Counted from the first letter of the stretch, positions 1 to 8,194 are shown. The stretch is DNA of 64,000 nt from Frisingicoccus caecimuris (GCF_004340975.1 NZ_SLXA01000004.1:1-64000), one strand, 5' to 3'. Notes: generated by a model not told the origin, from the letters alone. Numbers and translations are program-made.

Positions 1-100
1 ATAAGATGTTCCTCCCTAAAAAACCTTAGATTTTTTAGAGTAATTATCTCACAAAAACTAGCAAGTGGCATGGTACCGGCTATTTACCATTTACTATAAA

Positions 101-154
101 ACTGCGGCAGTCGGACATCTGACAATAATTGTGTCATTTCCCGGCTGCCGCAAC
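101..154 (-). terminator. Rho-independent terminator after the ribokinase gene
   Basis: A long stem with arms GCGGCAG and CTGCCGC, a second inner pairing (GACA/TGTC), and a short T-rich stretch (GTTTTATAG on the minus strand) lies just past the stop of the sugar kinase. The symmetry would let it work in either direction. The remaining bases 1-100 show no gene. Confidence 0.6.
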
Positions 155-188
155 TTAAACTATTTTTTAAAATTATAATCTTCTCCTT

Positions 189-1100
189 TTATCCAACCAC
201 TTCATCCCAATAGGGAATCGAGACAGCGGCTCCCGGCCTGGATACGGCGATTGATGCTGCCCTGGACGCTATCATTAACGCCCTTTCCGGCGATTCTCCC
301 TCTGCCGCACATTTGAGAAAATACCCGGTAAACGTATCTCCCGCTCCGGTCGTATCCACCGCATCTACTTTAAACGCTTTCTGATAACATTTCTTTTCAC
401 AGGATTGATATAAAACGCCCTGGCTGCCAAGAGTAAGCACCACTTCCATATCCGGATAGGATGCCAACAGGCTTTTCGCAATATCTTCCGGTTCTTTCTT
501 ACCGGTCAGCCATTCTCCTTCAATCTCATTCAGCAAAAGCCAACGAACCTTCCTCAAGTCACACTGGCGGATAACTTCATTGGCCGGTGACGGATTGAGA
601 GCAATCCGCATTCCCCTATCCCAGGCAGAATCCAAAATTTCCGGCACCCGATTGATTTCATTTTGAAGGACTAAAATATCTCCTTTCCCAAATCTTCCCA
701 AAACTTCACCCACAAATCTATGGTCCATAGTCTGATTTGCCCCATCGTAAAGAATAATAGCGTTTTGCCCTGCGTCACTTACCTGGATGATGGCCTTTCC
801 TGTGTCGCAATCCGCTTTCTGAACCAAAGCAAAAGCTGTAAGGCTGTCGGATGACTCTGGAGCAGTTACACACACACCGGACTGACACATTAAGTCCACC
901 AGCCACTGACCATCGGCTCCGATTTTTCCTGCATGATACACATCGGCTCCGGCTCTGGCTAATGCTACCGACTGATTCAGTCCTTTACCACCGGGAAACA
1001 TTTGAAAACTCAATGATTTTTTGGTTTCCCCTGGCTGGACAAAATCGTCTACATGATAAACATTGTCAATATTTAACGATCCAAAATTCAAAATTTTCAT
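189..1100 (-). CDS. Ribokinase-like PfkB family sugar kinase
   Basis: 303 residues, the usual length for ribokinase, which phosphorylates ribose or a related sugar with ATP in the cytoplasm. The N-terminal glycine-rich PfkB signature (FPGGKGLNQSVALARAG, about residues 35-51) and the C-terminal signature with the catalytic aspartate and anion hole (DTTGAGDTFTG, about residues 248-258) are both present. The ATG at 1100 follows GGGGTG on the minus strand. It overlaps the stop of an open fragment upstream (ATGA). No ribose transporter is adjacent, so the substrate could be another pentose, a deoxyribose or a nucleoside. The family call is firm and the substrate is not. Confidence 0.85.
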   Translation of the reverse strand: MKILNFGSLNIDNVYHVDDFVQPGETKKSLSFQMFPGGKGLNQSVALARAGADVYHAGKIGADGQWLVDLMCQSGVCVTAPESSDSLTAFALVQKADCDTGKAIIQVSDAGQNAIILYDGANQTMDHRFVGEVLGRFGKGDILVLQNEINRVPEILDSAWDRGMRIALNPSPANEVIRQCDLRKVRWLLLNEIEGEWLTGKKEPEDIAKSLLASYPDMEVVLTLGSQGVLYQSCEKKCYQKAFKVDAVDTTGAGDTFTGYFLKCAAEGESPERALMIASRAASIAVSRPGAAVSIPYWDEVVG

Positions 1101-1207
1101 TTCAACACCCCATTTATATATTCCAGTTTCGTCCGCATCAAGACGTCGGAGACAGCGTTTAACGCCACCGCATGTATATTTTCATCTGTAAAGTCTAAAT
1201 TGAGACC
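1097..1207 (-). pseudogene. Possible 3' remnant of an unidentified gene upstream of the sugar kinase
   Basis: One minus-strand frame stays open from beyond the terminator of the upstream gene to a TGA at 1097-1099 that overlaps the kinase ATG. It encodes a protein-like tail containing FTDENIHAVALNAVSDVL and ending EYINGVLK. No start codon with a ribosome site is visible in it, so it looks like the truncated end of a former gene once translationally coupled to the kinase. I do not recognise the family, and chance openness of about 40 codons is possible. Confidence 0.3.
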
Positions 1208-1237
1208 ATTAAAATGTGATTTGTAGGGAATTATCAG

Positions 1238-1272
1238 AAAAAGGCACTGACAACATAGCCAATGCCCTTTTT
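1238..1272 (-). terminator. Terminator after the hydroxyacid dehydrogenase gene
   Basis: A 9-bp stem (GGCATTGGC with GTCAGTGCC, two G-U pairs) and 6-base loop are followed by TTTTTC on the minus strand. It sits 15-50 bases past the stop of the dehydrogenase gene and separates the transporter operon from the sugar kinase. Confidence 0.65.
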
Positions 1273-1287
1273 AAAATGATACATATG

Positions 1288-2145
1288 TTATTCATAGAAT
1301 TTAATCAAAGCCTGAGTTCCCATATCGCCGTATTCTGCTTCCAATGTCCGGTAGTTTGCCAATACCTGTTTTAAGATTTTCAAATTCAATCCCTGCGCAT
1401 TGGCTTCTTCCACCGCCAGATTCATGTCTTTGATAAAATGTTTCATAAAAAATCCCGGTGCATAATCGCCGTTCATGATTTTCTCGCCAAAAGCATCCAG
1501 TTGTTTACTTCCGGCCGCACCTGTAGCCACCGAATCCAAAAGCGTCTGAAGATTCAGGCCCTGGGCTTTTGCGTAACTCATCGCCTCGCACACGCCGGAA
1601 AGCGTTCCGGCGATCATAATCTGATTGGCCATCTTTGTATGCTGGCCACAGCCCGGTCCGCCTTCATAGTTAATGTTCGTTCCCATGGCCTCAAACACCG
1701 CATGACAGGCCTCGTAATCTGCTTTATCACCACCGACAAGAATGGAAAGCGTACCGTTCTTTGCTCCGGTATCACCACCGGTTACCGGAGCATCCAATGC
1801 ATGAATACCCTTTTCCTTTGCTGACTCATAAATTCTCTTTGCCAGCTTTGGACTGGATGTCGTCATATCTATGACATAAGTCCCTGGTTTTGCACTGTTG
1901 AGAATGCCCTTTTCACCAAAATAAACTTCTTCCACATCCGCCGGATAGCCGACGATACTGATCATGGCCTCTACTTCTTCGACACATTCTCCAACGGAAG
2001 GATGAAAAATAGCGCCCTCCCTAATAACATCTTCAACCTTTGCCCTTGTTCGGGCAAAAATATGGAGTTCATATCCAGCCTTCATCAAATTCCGGGTCAT
2101 GGATTTTCCCATAATTCCAAGGCCAACAAATCCTATCTTTTTCAA
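1288..2145 (-). CDS. 3-hydroxyisobutyrate dehydrogenase / tartronate semialdehyde reductase family oxidoreductase
   Basis: 285 residues, typical for NAD(P)-dependent beta-hydroxyacid dehydrogenases. The N-terminal Rossmann motif is GFVGLGIMGKSM. The substrate-binding motif DAPVTGGDTGAKNGTLSI (near residue 120) and the catalytic lysine in KMANQ (near residue 170) are visible. I chose a TTG start at 2145, seven bases after AGGAG; the longer ATG form at 2172 would overlap the ABC ATPase gene and lacks a ribosome site. It is the last gene of the run with the amino-acid ABC transporter, which suggests use of an amino-acid-derived acid, but the family includes GarR, MmsB and GLYR-type enzymes and the substrate cannot be read from sequence. 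Confidence 0.85.
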   Translation of the reverse strand: MKKIGFVGLGIMGKSMTRNLMKAGYELHIFARTRAKVEDVIREGAIFHPSVGECVEEVEAMISIVGYPADVEEVYFGEKGILNSAKPGTYVIDMTTSSPKLAKRIYESAKEKGIHALDAPVTGGDTGAKNGTLSILVGGDKADYEACHAVFEAMGTNINYEGGPGCGQHTKMANQIMIAGTLSGVCEAMSYAKAQGLNLQTLLDSVATGAAGSKQLDAFGEKIMNGDYAPGFFMKHFIKDMNLAVEEANAQGLNLKILKQVLANYRTLEAEYGDMGTQALIKFYE

Positions 2146-2158
2146 AAAAATTCTCCTT

Positions 2159-2899
2159 TCAGCTATTAACAAAACGGCTTAAAAATTCTTTTGTCTGAGC
2201 GCTCTGCGGATTTCCGAAAATCTGCTTTGGCTCCCCTTCCTCCACGATAACACCGCCGGCCATGTAAACCACATGATTGGATACATCCCGTGCAAAAGCC
2301 ATTTCATGGGTAACGATCATCATAGTCAGGCCCTCATCTGCCAGTTTACGCATAACAGCCAAAACCTCCCCGACCATCTGCGGGTCCAGGGCTGATGTCG
2401 GTTCGTCAAACAACAGAACCTCCGGTTCCATAGCCAAAGCCCGGGCAATAGCTACACGCTGTTTTTGGCCACCGGAAAGCTGACGTGGTTTGGCGTTAAT
2501 ATATGGCGCCATGCCGACCTTATCCAAAAAGTACATGGCGTTTTTCCGTGCGGTTTCTTTATCTTTTTTTAAGACCTTTTCCTGTCCGACCATACAGTTT
2601 TGCAGAACGGTCATATTATTAAACAGATTAAAACTCTGGAACACCATCCCGACCTTGGCGCGATAAGCGGCCTCATTCATCCGCTCCTCCATCATATTTT
2701 TCCCATGATAAATAATGTCCCCGGCCGTCGGCTCTTCAAGGAAATTAATACAGCGGAGCAGTGTGGATTTTCCCGAACCGGATGCGCCAATAATACAGGT
2801 CACATCGCCCTGCTTGACAGAAAAATCAATATCCCGAAGTACCACATTTTTTCCGAAGGCCTTGCTCAAATGACGGATTTCTAAAATCTTTTCGTCCAT
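2159..2899 (-). CDS. Polar amino-acid ABC transporter ATPase (GlnQ/HisP type)
   Basis: 246 residues. Walker [14 protein letters not shown] (near residue 36), ABC signature [15 protein letters not shown], Walker [14 protein letters not shown] and the switch histidine (VTHEM) are all intact, so this is a working import ATPase of the polar amino-acid uptake family. It energises the permease encoded just upstream. A GTG at 2905 overlaps the permease stop and is an alternative start; the ATG at 2899 lies ten bases from AAGGAGG. Gene order binding protein, permease, ATPase is standard for this transporter class, and the single permease would form a homodimer. Confidence 0.93.
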   Translation of the reverse strand: MDEKILEIRHLSKAFGKNVVLRDIDFSVKQGDVTCIIGASGSGKSTLLRCINFLEEPTAGDIIYHGKNMMEERMNEAAYRAKVGMVFQSFNLFNNMTVLQNCMVGQEKVLKKDKETARKNAMYFLDKVGMAPYINAKPRQLSGGQKQRVAIARALAMEPEVLLFDEPTSALDPQMVGEVLAVMRKLADEGLTMMIVTHEMAFARDVSNHVVYMAGGVIVEEGEPKQIFGNPQSAQTKEFLSRFVNS

Positions 2900-2901
2900 G
2901 A

Positions 2902-3693
2902 TCACTCTTCCTCCTTCTTTTCTGTTGAATAGTTGTACATTCCGCTTGTATGGGCCAGCGTATCTGTCGTTGCCAGATCGTAGTTATCTGGTCCATCCAG
3001 TCTGCTTTCCCAGAACCGAAGAATCCTTGAACAGGTGAAGGTCAGGATGAAATACATCACCATGGCAATGGCAAAGGATTCAAAGTACAGATATTTTGCT
3101 CCGGCAACCCCCTTCGTCGTATAGAACAATTCAACGGTGCCGATAATTGAAAGAACGCAGGTATCCTTAATATTGATGATCAGGTTATTGCCGATCTGAG
3201 GCATGATATTTCTCAGCGCCTGAGGCATGATAACATAGAGCATGGTCTGAACATGATTCATGCCAATGGCTTTCGCACCTTCTGTCTGCCCCGGATCAAT
3301 GGATAAAATACCGCCGCGGACGGTCTCCGCCATGTAGGCTCCCGTATTGATGGATACAATAAAGAAAGCAGCAAACCACATGGACATATTAATATTAAAT
3401 ACGGCCGCCGAGCCAAAATAAATGAACATGGCCTGGGCCATCATCGGTGTGCCTCTGAAAACCTCAACATAGGCCGTCAAAATAAAACGAACCACTTTCA
3501 GAACGACACGTTTCACAATATTATCTTTTTTAGAAACAGGAATGGTCTGGACAATACCCACGGCAAAACCGATGATACATCCAATAAAGGTACCGACCAG
3601 AGCAATGATCATGGTCACGCCGGCTCCGCGCAGGAATGACGTGGAATATTCTTCAATTAACATTACGATTCTTCCCCAAAAGGTTTCAGGCAT
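2902..3693 (-). CDS. Polar amino-acid ABC transporter permease (HisM/GlnP type)
   Basis: 263 residues with about five hydrophobic segments. The EAA loop that docks the ATPase is visible as [20 protein letters not shown] (near residues 138-157), and FRGTPMMAQ near residue 99 is the family's conserved motif. The start follows AAGGGGG eight bases away. It forms the membrane channel for the substrate delivered by the lipoprotein encoded upstream. The charged C-terminal tail after the last helix is somewhat longer than usual. Confidence 0.92.
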   Translation of the reverse strand: MPETFWGRIVMLIEEYSTSFLRGAGVTMIIALVGTFIGCIIGFAVGIVQTIPVSKKDNIVKRVVLKVVRFILTAYVEVFRGTPMMAQAMFIYFGSAAVFNINMSMWFAAFFIVSINTGAYMAETVRGGILSIDPGQTEGAKAIGMNHVQTMLYVIMPQALRNIMPQIGNNLIINIKDTCVLSIIGTVELFYTTKGVAGAKYLYFESFAIAMVMYFILTFTCSRILRFWESRLDGPDNYDLATTDTLAHTSGMYNYSTEKKEEE

Positions 3694-3738
3694 CGTTTTT
3701 TCCCCCTTTGTATATTACTCCGTATATATAGACATAAA

Positions 3739-3764
3739 GCACGGAGACCCTACCGTCCCCGTGC
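3739..3764 (-). terminator. Intra-operon hairpin between binding-protein and permease genes
   Basis: A 10-bp stem (GCACGGGGAC with GTCTCCGTGC, one G-U pair) with a 6-base loop lies in the 94-base gap between the binding protein and the permease. Only a weak T run follows. Such hairpins commonly protect the 5' mRNA or partly terminate, giving more binding protein than membrane subunits. Confidence 0.5.
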
Positions 3765-3787
3765 CTGTATTTTTTTCAGTTATTCCT

Positions 3788-4726
3788 TTATTCGGAAAGC
3801 GGCTGAACAGAAATTGCTTCTTCCATCATGGAATCGAAATCTTCTGATGTCAGATCTTTTAAAGCTTCATTAAGCTGAGCTGTCAGAGGACTGTCTTTCT
3901 TTACAGAAATACCGATATTGATCTCTTCTTCAGAAACTTCATAATCATCCTCTGTTCCGCTGAAGTCTAACAGTTTGAAATCCGGATAAGCTACCATTGC
4001 TGCCATACCAGTCGGCATATCCGTAACAACAACGTCACATTTTCCTGCATTTAATGCAACCAGCATGGCCGGTGCGGATTCCTGAGCCGGCAACTGATTA
4101 ACGTTCGGAATCTGTGGAATACATGTGTCATACCATACAGTATTCAACTGGGAAGTACATGTAGCGCCATCTAAATCAGAAACCCCTTTAGCTTCGGCAT
4201 ATGGTCCGTCCGCTTTTACCAGTGTGATAATCGATGCGTAATAGTAAGGTGTTGTAAAATCCACCATCTCCAAACGGTCAGATGTAATGGACTGACCTGC
4301 GATAACGCAGTCTACAGTACCAGACTGTACGGCAGGTACAAGAGAATCCCAGTCGAGTTTTACAATTTCAAGTTCAAGGCCAAGTTTTTCAGCCACATAT
4401 TTTGCCATCATAACGTCATATCCATAGGCGTAATCGGAGCTTCCCGAAATCGGAACCGCACCGTTTGCATCCGTTGGCTGCGTCCAGTTGTATGGTGCAT
4501 AACCGCACTCCATAGCAACCTTTAAAACACCGTCTTCAATCGTTTTTACTTCGGCAGATGCTTCTCCTGCAGCGCTTTCTGCGCCTGTTTCTGCTGTTGT
4601 CCCGGCTGTTGTTTCAGCCTTTGTCTCGGTCGTTTTGGAACCGCATCCGGTCAGAATACCGCATACCATAACGCCGGCCATCGTCATCGCAAGAGCTTTT
4701 TTCAAATAACCTTTCATTTTCTCCAT
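3788..4726 (-). CDS. Amino-acid ABC transporter substrate-binding lipoprotein
   Basis: 312 residues. A lipoprotein signal peptide ends in the lipobox LTGC (Cys near residue 28), followed by a low-complexity Thr/Ala/Glu linker (ETKAETTAGTTAETGAESA) and a type II periplasmic-binding fold (GVLKVAMECGYAPYNW; YGYDVMMAKYVAEKLG). The mature protein is anchored outside the membrane and hands a polar amino acid to the permease. ATGs at 4726 and 4717 are both possible starts; the first is given. The leader carries its own promoter and a hairpin with a T run. Confidence 0.9.
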   Translation of the reverse strand: MEKMKGYLKKALAMTMAGVMVCGILTGCGSKTTETKAETTAGTTAETGAESAAGEASAEVKTIEDGVLKVAMECGYAPYNWTQPTDANGAVPISGSSDYAYGYDVMMAKYVAEKLGLELEIVKLDWDSLVPAVQSGTVDCVIAGQSITSDRLEMVDFTTPYYYASIITLVKADGPYAEAKGVSDLDGATCTSQLNTVWYDTCIPQIPNVNQLPAQESAPAMLVALNAGKCDVVVTDMPTGMAAMVAYPDFKLLDFSGTEDDYEVSEEEINIGISVKKDSPLTAQLNEALKDLTSEDFDSMMEEAISVQPLSE

Positions 4727-4757
4727 CCCTTTTCCTTTTTTCTATAGTGCAAAAATA

Positions 4758-4790
4758 GTCGCAAAGGCAGCATTTACGCACCTTTGCGAC
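4758..4790 (-). terminator. Hairpin with T run in the leader of the amino-acid transporter operon
   Basis: Perfect 10-bp arms GTCGCAAAGG and CCTTTGCGAC flank a 13-base loop and are followed by TATTTTTG on the minus strand. It ends spmAB transcripts, but it also lies downstream of the transporter's own promoter (4808-4836), so it is in that mRNA's leader as well. Confidence 0.65.
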
Positions 4791-4807
4791 CTCTTAAAAA
4801 CACTTCA

Positions 4808-4836
4808 ATTATAAATGTTATCACCCTTAAAGTCAA
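4808..4836 (-). promoter_or_regulatory. Sigma-A-type promoter of the amino-acid ABC transporter operon
   Basis: On the minus strand TTGACT and TATAAT are separated by exactly 17 bases. Transcription would start near 4801, about 75 bases before the binding-protein ATG, and would pass through the hairpin at 4758-4790. Confidence 0.7.
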
Positions 4837-4845
4837 TATATAATT

Positions 4846-5373
4846 TTAGTACATCATCCCTGTCAACAAAATGCTGGCAATCACGCCGACAACTGCCGCT
4901 GTCAGGGCTCCGGCCAGGGTCCACCGGGTCTTTGTGATTTTCTGAGACATGTAATAGACCGACATGGTATAAATGCAGCTCTCCGTACAACTTAAGACCA
5001 AGGCTGATAACCAGCCGTTCTGGGAATCCACCCCATATTCTGTAAAAATATCCAGCATCAACCCCGTGGCCGCTGTGGAAGAAAATAGCTTGATGAAAAT
5101 CAATGACAGTACTTCCGGCGCCATAGCCAATTTCTCAATGACCGGTTCCAGAGCCTGCCCCACATAATCAAAGACATTGGCTGCCCGAAGGACGCCTACT
5201 GCCGTCAGCAGCCCGATCAGCGTCGGCAGAATGCCGCCCACTGTTTTCAGCCCATCCTTCACGCCTTCCAGAAAAATATCAAAAATATCCAGTTTCATGC
5301 TCAGGCCAAGGCCGACCACATATAATATAATCACAGGAATGATACAATTGGACAAGAATAAAATCAGGTTCAT
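4846..5373 (-). CDS. spmB: Spore maturation protein SpmB
   Basis: 175 residues, mostly hydrophobic, with a nucleoside-recognition (gate) domain. The run VGGILPTLIGLLTAVGVLRA near residue 45 and the segment with FIKLFSSTAATGLMLDIF are family hallmarks. In Bacillus SpmA and SpmB are needed for spore core dehydration and heat resistance, probably as a membrane pair. The ATG overlaps the spmA stop (ATGA) and has GGAGG upstream, so the two are translationally coupled. Confidence 0.9.
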   Translation of the reverse strand: MNLILFLSNCIIPVIILYVVGLGLSMKLDIFDIFLEGVKDGLKTVGGILPTLIGLLTAVGVLRAANVFDYVGQALEPVIEKLAMAPEVLSLIFIKLFSSTAATGLMLDIFTEYGVDSQNGWLSALVLSCTESCIYTMSVYYMSQKITKTRWTLAGALTAAVVGVIASILLTGMMY

Positions 5374-5975
5374 GGGCGCCTCCCCATGATCTTAACAAAG
5401 ATGATACCCGCCACCGTAGAGGCTGCCGTCGCCAGAATTCCCGGCAGAACAATCTCCGTCGGCACCGCTGCTCCAAACTGACTTCGGTAGGCTATAATGG
5501 TCATGGGAATAAGCTGTAACGAAGAAACGTTGATGACCAGAAACGTACACATTTCCCGGCTGGCCGTCCCAGCCTCCATTGCCAGCGGATGCCGTTTCAC
5601 CCGACGTTCATCCTCCAACTGTTCCAGCGCCTCCATGGCCGAAATCCCGGCCGGTGTGGCCGCCCATCCAAGTCCAAGCACATTGGCAGCAAAATTCAGA
5701 GATATGTATTTCTCTGCCGGATGGCCCTCAGGAATATGCGGGAAAAGAAAATGAATCAACCCCTCCATTTTCCTGGTGAGAATATCCAACAGCCCTTCCG
5801 CTTCTGCCAGACGCATAATACCGCTCCACATGGCAACAACTCCCGCCATTCCGATAGCATGATTTACTCCGGTTTTCGCCGACTCCACCAACGCCGTGGA
5901 CACTTCCGCCGATTTCCCGGTGAGCAGCCCCACCGCAATGCCGATGATCAGCATCCACCCCCATATTTTATTCAA
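5370..5975 (-). CDS. spmA: Spore maturation protein SpmA
   Basis: 201 residues with several membrane segments. The nucleoside-recognition gate domain is seen in AKTGVNHAIGMAGVVAMWSG (residues 33-52), and LNFAANVLGLGWAATPAGI with the following MEALEQLE is highly characteristic. The start is TTG at 5975 after GGGTGAG; no ATG fits. It is the first gene of the spmAB pair and marks the organism as spore-forming. Expression would be expected in the mother cell under a sporulation sigma factor, but I could not assign that promoter with confidence. Confidence 0.9.
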   Translation of the reverse strand: MNKIWGWMLIIGIAVGLLTGKSAEVSTALVESAKTGVNHAIGMAGVVAMWSGIMRLAEAEGLLDILTRKMEGLIHFLFPHIPEGHPAEKYISLNFAANVLGLGWAATPAGISAMEALEQLEDERRVKRHPLAMEAGTASREMCTFLVINVSSLQLIPMTIIAYRSQFGAAVPTEIVLPGILATAASTVAGIIFVKIMGRRP

Positions 5976-6047
5976 ATATTCTCACCCTTGACTGTAATTA
6001 TTTTCATATATATGGAATTTTATTGAAAAATATTCCATCAAAATCCA

Positions 6048-6076
6048 TTGACAAATTCCCCCGTCACTGCTATGAT
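6048..6076 (+). promoter_or_regulatory. Consensus sigma-A promoter upstream of the AbrB-like gene
   Basis: TTGACA and TATGAT are separated by 17 bases. The predicted start is near 6083, giving an 87-base leader before the AbrB-like ATG at 6170. A dyad (ATGGAAT...ATTCCAT, 6012-6038) lies just upstream in the divergent spmA control region. Confidence 0.75.
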
Positions 6077-6108
6077 TGGGATAAATCAATGATATAAAAG
6101 TCAACGGT

Positions 6109-6147
6109 GACTGTCAGACACATAAGGTGTTTTGGCAGTTTTTTTGT
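6109..6147 (+). terminator. Leader hairpin with T tract before the AbrB-like gene
   Basis: ACTGTCA pairs with TTGGCAGT (one G-U) and ACAC with GTGT inside it, closed by a 5-base loop and followed by TTTTTTTG. It is shaped as an intrinsic terminator but lies between the promoter at 6048-6076 and the start codon at 6170. Confidence 0.6.
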
Positions 6148-6169
6148 TTTCTCAAGGAAGTTGTTTGAA

Positions 6170-6433
6170 ATGAAAAGTACAGGTATTGTAAGAAAATTAG
6201 ATGAGCTGGGCCGTATCACCCTGCCGATCGAACTGCGGCGAACTCTCAATATCAGTGAACGGGACCCTTTGGAAATATTTGTAGATGACGAACGCATTAT
6301 TCTGAAAAAATACGAACCCTGTGATATATTCACCGGGGATATGAATGATCTGATCGATTACCATGATAAAAAGGTTTCTAAGCGTTCGATTATTGAAATG
6401 GCCAAAATGGCAGGGCTTACTATCCAAGAGTAA
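6170..6433 (+). CDS. AbrB/SpoVT family transition-state regulator
   Basis: 87 residues from the ATG at 6170 (AAGGAAG upstream); a longer reading from 6107 runs through the leader hairpin and is rejected. The N-terminal swapped-hairpin DNA-binding domain is clear: STGIVRKLDELGRITLPIEL, then ERDPLEIFVDDERIILKKYEP. AbrB proteins are tetrameric regulators that hold post-exponential genes in check. As in Bacillus, the gene is convergent with rsmI, which supports orthology, although the C-terminal half is short and divergent. Confidence 0.88.
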   Translation: MKSTGIVRKLDELGRITLPIELRRTLNISERDPLEIFVDDERIILKKYEPCDIFTGDMNDLIDYHDKKVSKRSIIEMAKMAGLTIQE

Positions 6434-6447
6434 GCCCGCATTACATA

Positions 6448-6479
6448 GCCTGACGGTATAGTCTGTATCGTAATCAGGC
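6448..6479 (+). terminator. Terminator after the AbrB-like gene
   Basis: GCCTGA pairs with TCAGGC across a partly paired loop, followed by CCATTTTG. It lies 15 bases past the stop codon. Confidence 0.45.
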
Positions 6480-6489
6480 CCATTTTGTC

Positions 6490-6525
6490 GGTGACGTAAA
6501 GGGCTCCCCCGGTCCTTGCGTCACC
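6490..6525 (-). terminator. Hairpin after rsmI
   Basis: GGTGACG pairs with CGTCACC, with AAGG/CCTT inside. It lies ten bases beyond the rsmI stop in the convergent gap. It lacks a strong T run on the minus strand, so termination may be partial. Confidence 0.45.
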
Positions 6526-6534
6526 ATCCCCCCT

Positions 6535-7374
6535 CTAATGAAGTAAATATTGATAGACCTCGCGTTTGGTCATCCCCCGGTCCGAAGCCACCGATTTCAT
6601 TGCTTCTTTTTTGGTCTGCCCCTTTGAAAGATAAATCCCCATATGTTCTTCAATGGACAGGGATTCCCAGGCAGCCTGCTCTTCCTTTTTCAGTGCTTTC
6701 GCATCTGCGCCTTCAAGGACAAGGACATACTCTCCCCGGGGTTCATTGGTCTCATACCATTCAATGGCCTCTTCCAAACAGGTCGGCCAGGTTTTCTCAT
6801 GCCGTTTTGTCAGTTCCTTACAAATGGTCAAACGTCGGTTGCCAGCCGTTTCCTGAAGAACTTTTAATGTTTTCAGCAGACGATGGGGCGCCTCATAAAA
6901 AATCGTTGTACGGGTTTCCCGCTGCAGCCGTTCCAGAACCACTTCCCGCTCTTTTTTATCCATTGGCAGAAAACCTTCAAAGCAAAAGCGTCGGGTAGAA
7001 AGCCCCGACATCGTCAGCGCCGTGATACAGGCAGCCGGGCCGGGCAGGGACGTCACCTCGATTCCCGCTTCAAGACAAAATCTTACCAGTTCTTCTCCCG
7101 GGTCGGAAATGCCCGGCGTTCCTGCATCCGTCACCAGCGCGATATTTTTCCCCGATTTCAAATCTTCCACAAGAATTTTAGCTTTATCGATTTTATTAAA
7201 TTCGTGATAGCTGGTCATCGGTGTTTTTATATCAAAATGATTCAGCAGTTTTATCGTATGACGGGTGTCTTCCGCCGCGATCACATCCACACTGCGCAGA
7301 GTTTCCAATACCCGGAAAGTGATATCTTCCAGATTGCCTATAGGTGTGGCACATAAGTATAATTTTCCTGCCAT
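6535..7374 (-). CDS. rsmI: 16S rRNA (cytidine1402-2'-O)-methyltransferase RsmI
   Basis: 279 residues, the usual size. The tetrapyrrole-methylase fold and RsmI motifs are clear: LYLCATPIGNLEDIT at the start, AAEDTRHT, LVTDAGTPGISDPG (S-adenosylmethionine binding) and LPGPAACITAL. The enzyme 2'-O-methylates C1402 in the ribosomal decoding centre. The ATG follows AGGAGG by seven bases. It lies directly downstream of the trmN6-like gene, matching the Bacillus yabB-yabC order. Confidence 0.95.
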   Translation of the reverse strand: MAGKLYLCATPIGNLEDITFRVLETLRSVDVIAAEDTRHTIKLLNHFDIKTPMTSYHEFNKIDKAKILVEDLKSGKNIALVTDAGTPGISDPGEELVRFCLEAGIEVTSLPGPAACITALTMSGLSTRRFCFEGFLPMDKKEREVVLERLQRETRTTIFYEAPHRLLKTLKVLQETAGNRRLTICKELTKRHEKTWPTCLEEAIEWYETNEPRGEYVLVLEGADAKALKKEEQAAWESLSIEEHMGIYLSKGQTKKEAMKSVASDRGMTKREVYQYLLH

Positions 7375-7385
7375 GACATTTCCTC

Positions 7386-8120
7386 CTAATATCCGTAAAT
7401 ATCATATATGACGTCATGATAAACGCCGGGTTCTTTATAAACGATCAATGGTTCCTCCACTTTGATCATGGATTTGGCTCCCCGGACCGCCTCTATCATG
7501 ACCATATTGGGTTCCTTATCCACAAAGGGATACACCAGCTTCATCCGTTTCGGCTCCAGCTTATAGGCTGTCAGCGTCTGAAAGATCTCCACCAGCCGAA
7601 ATGGCCGATGAACCAGATAAAATCGTCCGCCGGGCCGCAATAGCCTGCTCGTCTCCCGCACCAGGTCCTCCAGCGTGCACAATACCTCATGCCGCGCAAT
7701 GGCCTTCGGTGCATTCGGATTTTTAATGCCATGGGCATCCGTCATATAGGGTGGATTTGATGTGATCACATCGAAGGACGCCAGCGGAAACAGCCTGGAA
7801 GCTGCCTTGATATCTCCGGTCACAATATCTACCTTTTCTTCCAGATGATTGTAAGCCACACTGCGCCGGGCCATATCTGCGCTTTCTTCCTGAATCTCCA
7901 GACCAGTAAAATGCCGTCCCTCCGTCTTGGCCTCCAGAAGGATTGGAATGATTCCCGTTCCTGTCCCCATGTCCAGGACCTTTTCACCTTTTCTCACCCG
8001 GGCAAAGCCGGACAGCAGCACCGCATCCATCCCAAAACAAAACTTATTCGGATTTTGTATAATCTTATAACCGTTACGCTCCAGATCATCGAGGCGTTCG
8101 TCCTTTTTTAATTCAATCAT
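7386..8120 (-). CDS. tRNA1(Val) adenine-N6 methyltransferase-like protein (TrmN6/YabB)
   Basis: 244 residues. A class I methyltransferase domain shows the SAM motif LDMGTGTGIIPIL near residue 50 and the catalytic SNPPYM motif typical of adenine-N6 amino methyltransferases near residue 130. The opening DERLDDLERNGYKIIQNP is characteristic of this family. By homology it modifies A37 of a tRNA. It is clustered with rsmI, ricT and holB as in Bacillus. The exact tRNA substrate in Clostridia is not established from sequence. Confidence 0.85.
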   Translation of the reverse strand: MIELKKDERLDDLERNGYKIIQNPNKFCFGMDAVLLSGFARVRKGEKVLDMGTGTGIIPILLEAKTEGRHFTGLEIQEESADMARRSVAYNHLEEKVDIVTGDIKAASRLFPLASFDVITSNPPYMTDAHGIKNPNAPKAIARHEVLCTLEDLVRETSRLLRPGGRFYLVHRPFRLVEIFQTLTAYKLEPKRMKLVYPFVDKEPNMVMIEAVRGAKSMIKVEEPLIVYKEPGVYHDVIYDIYGY

Positions 8121-8174
8121 CGTTTAACTCCATACATTTTTAGGACGCAGACCTTTTCTGCCCCCGAAAAAGGA

Positions 8175-8194
8175 CATCCCATACTCATGGGATG
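8175..8194 (-). terminator. Terminator after ricT
   Basis: Perfect 8-bp stem CATCCCAT/ATGGGATG with a 4-base loop, followed by TCCTTTTTC on the minus strand, in the 126-base gap between ricT and the trmN6-like gene. Confidence 0.6.

Noticed and set aside
6107-6169. N-terminal extension of the AbrB-like protein
   Set aside because: The extra 21 codons cover the leader hairpin and T tract; the ATG at 6170 has the ribosome site and starts the conserved domain.
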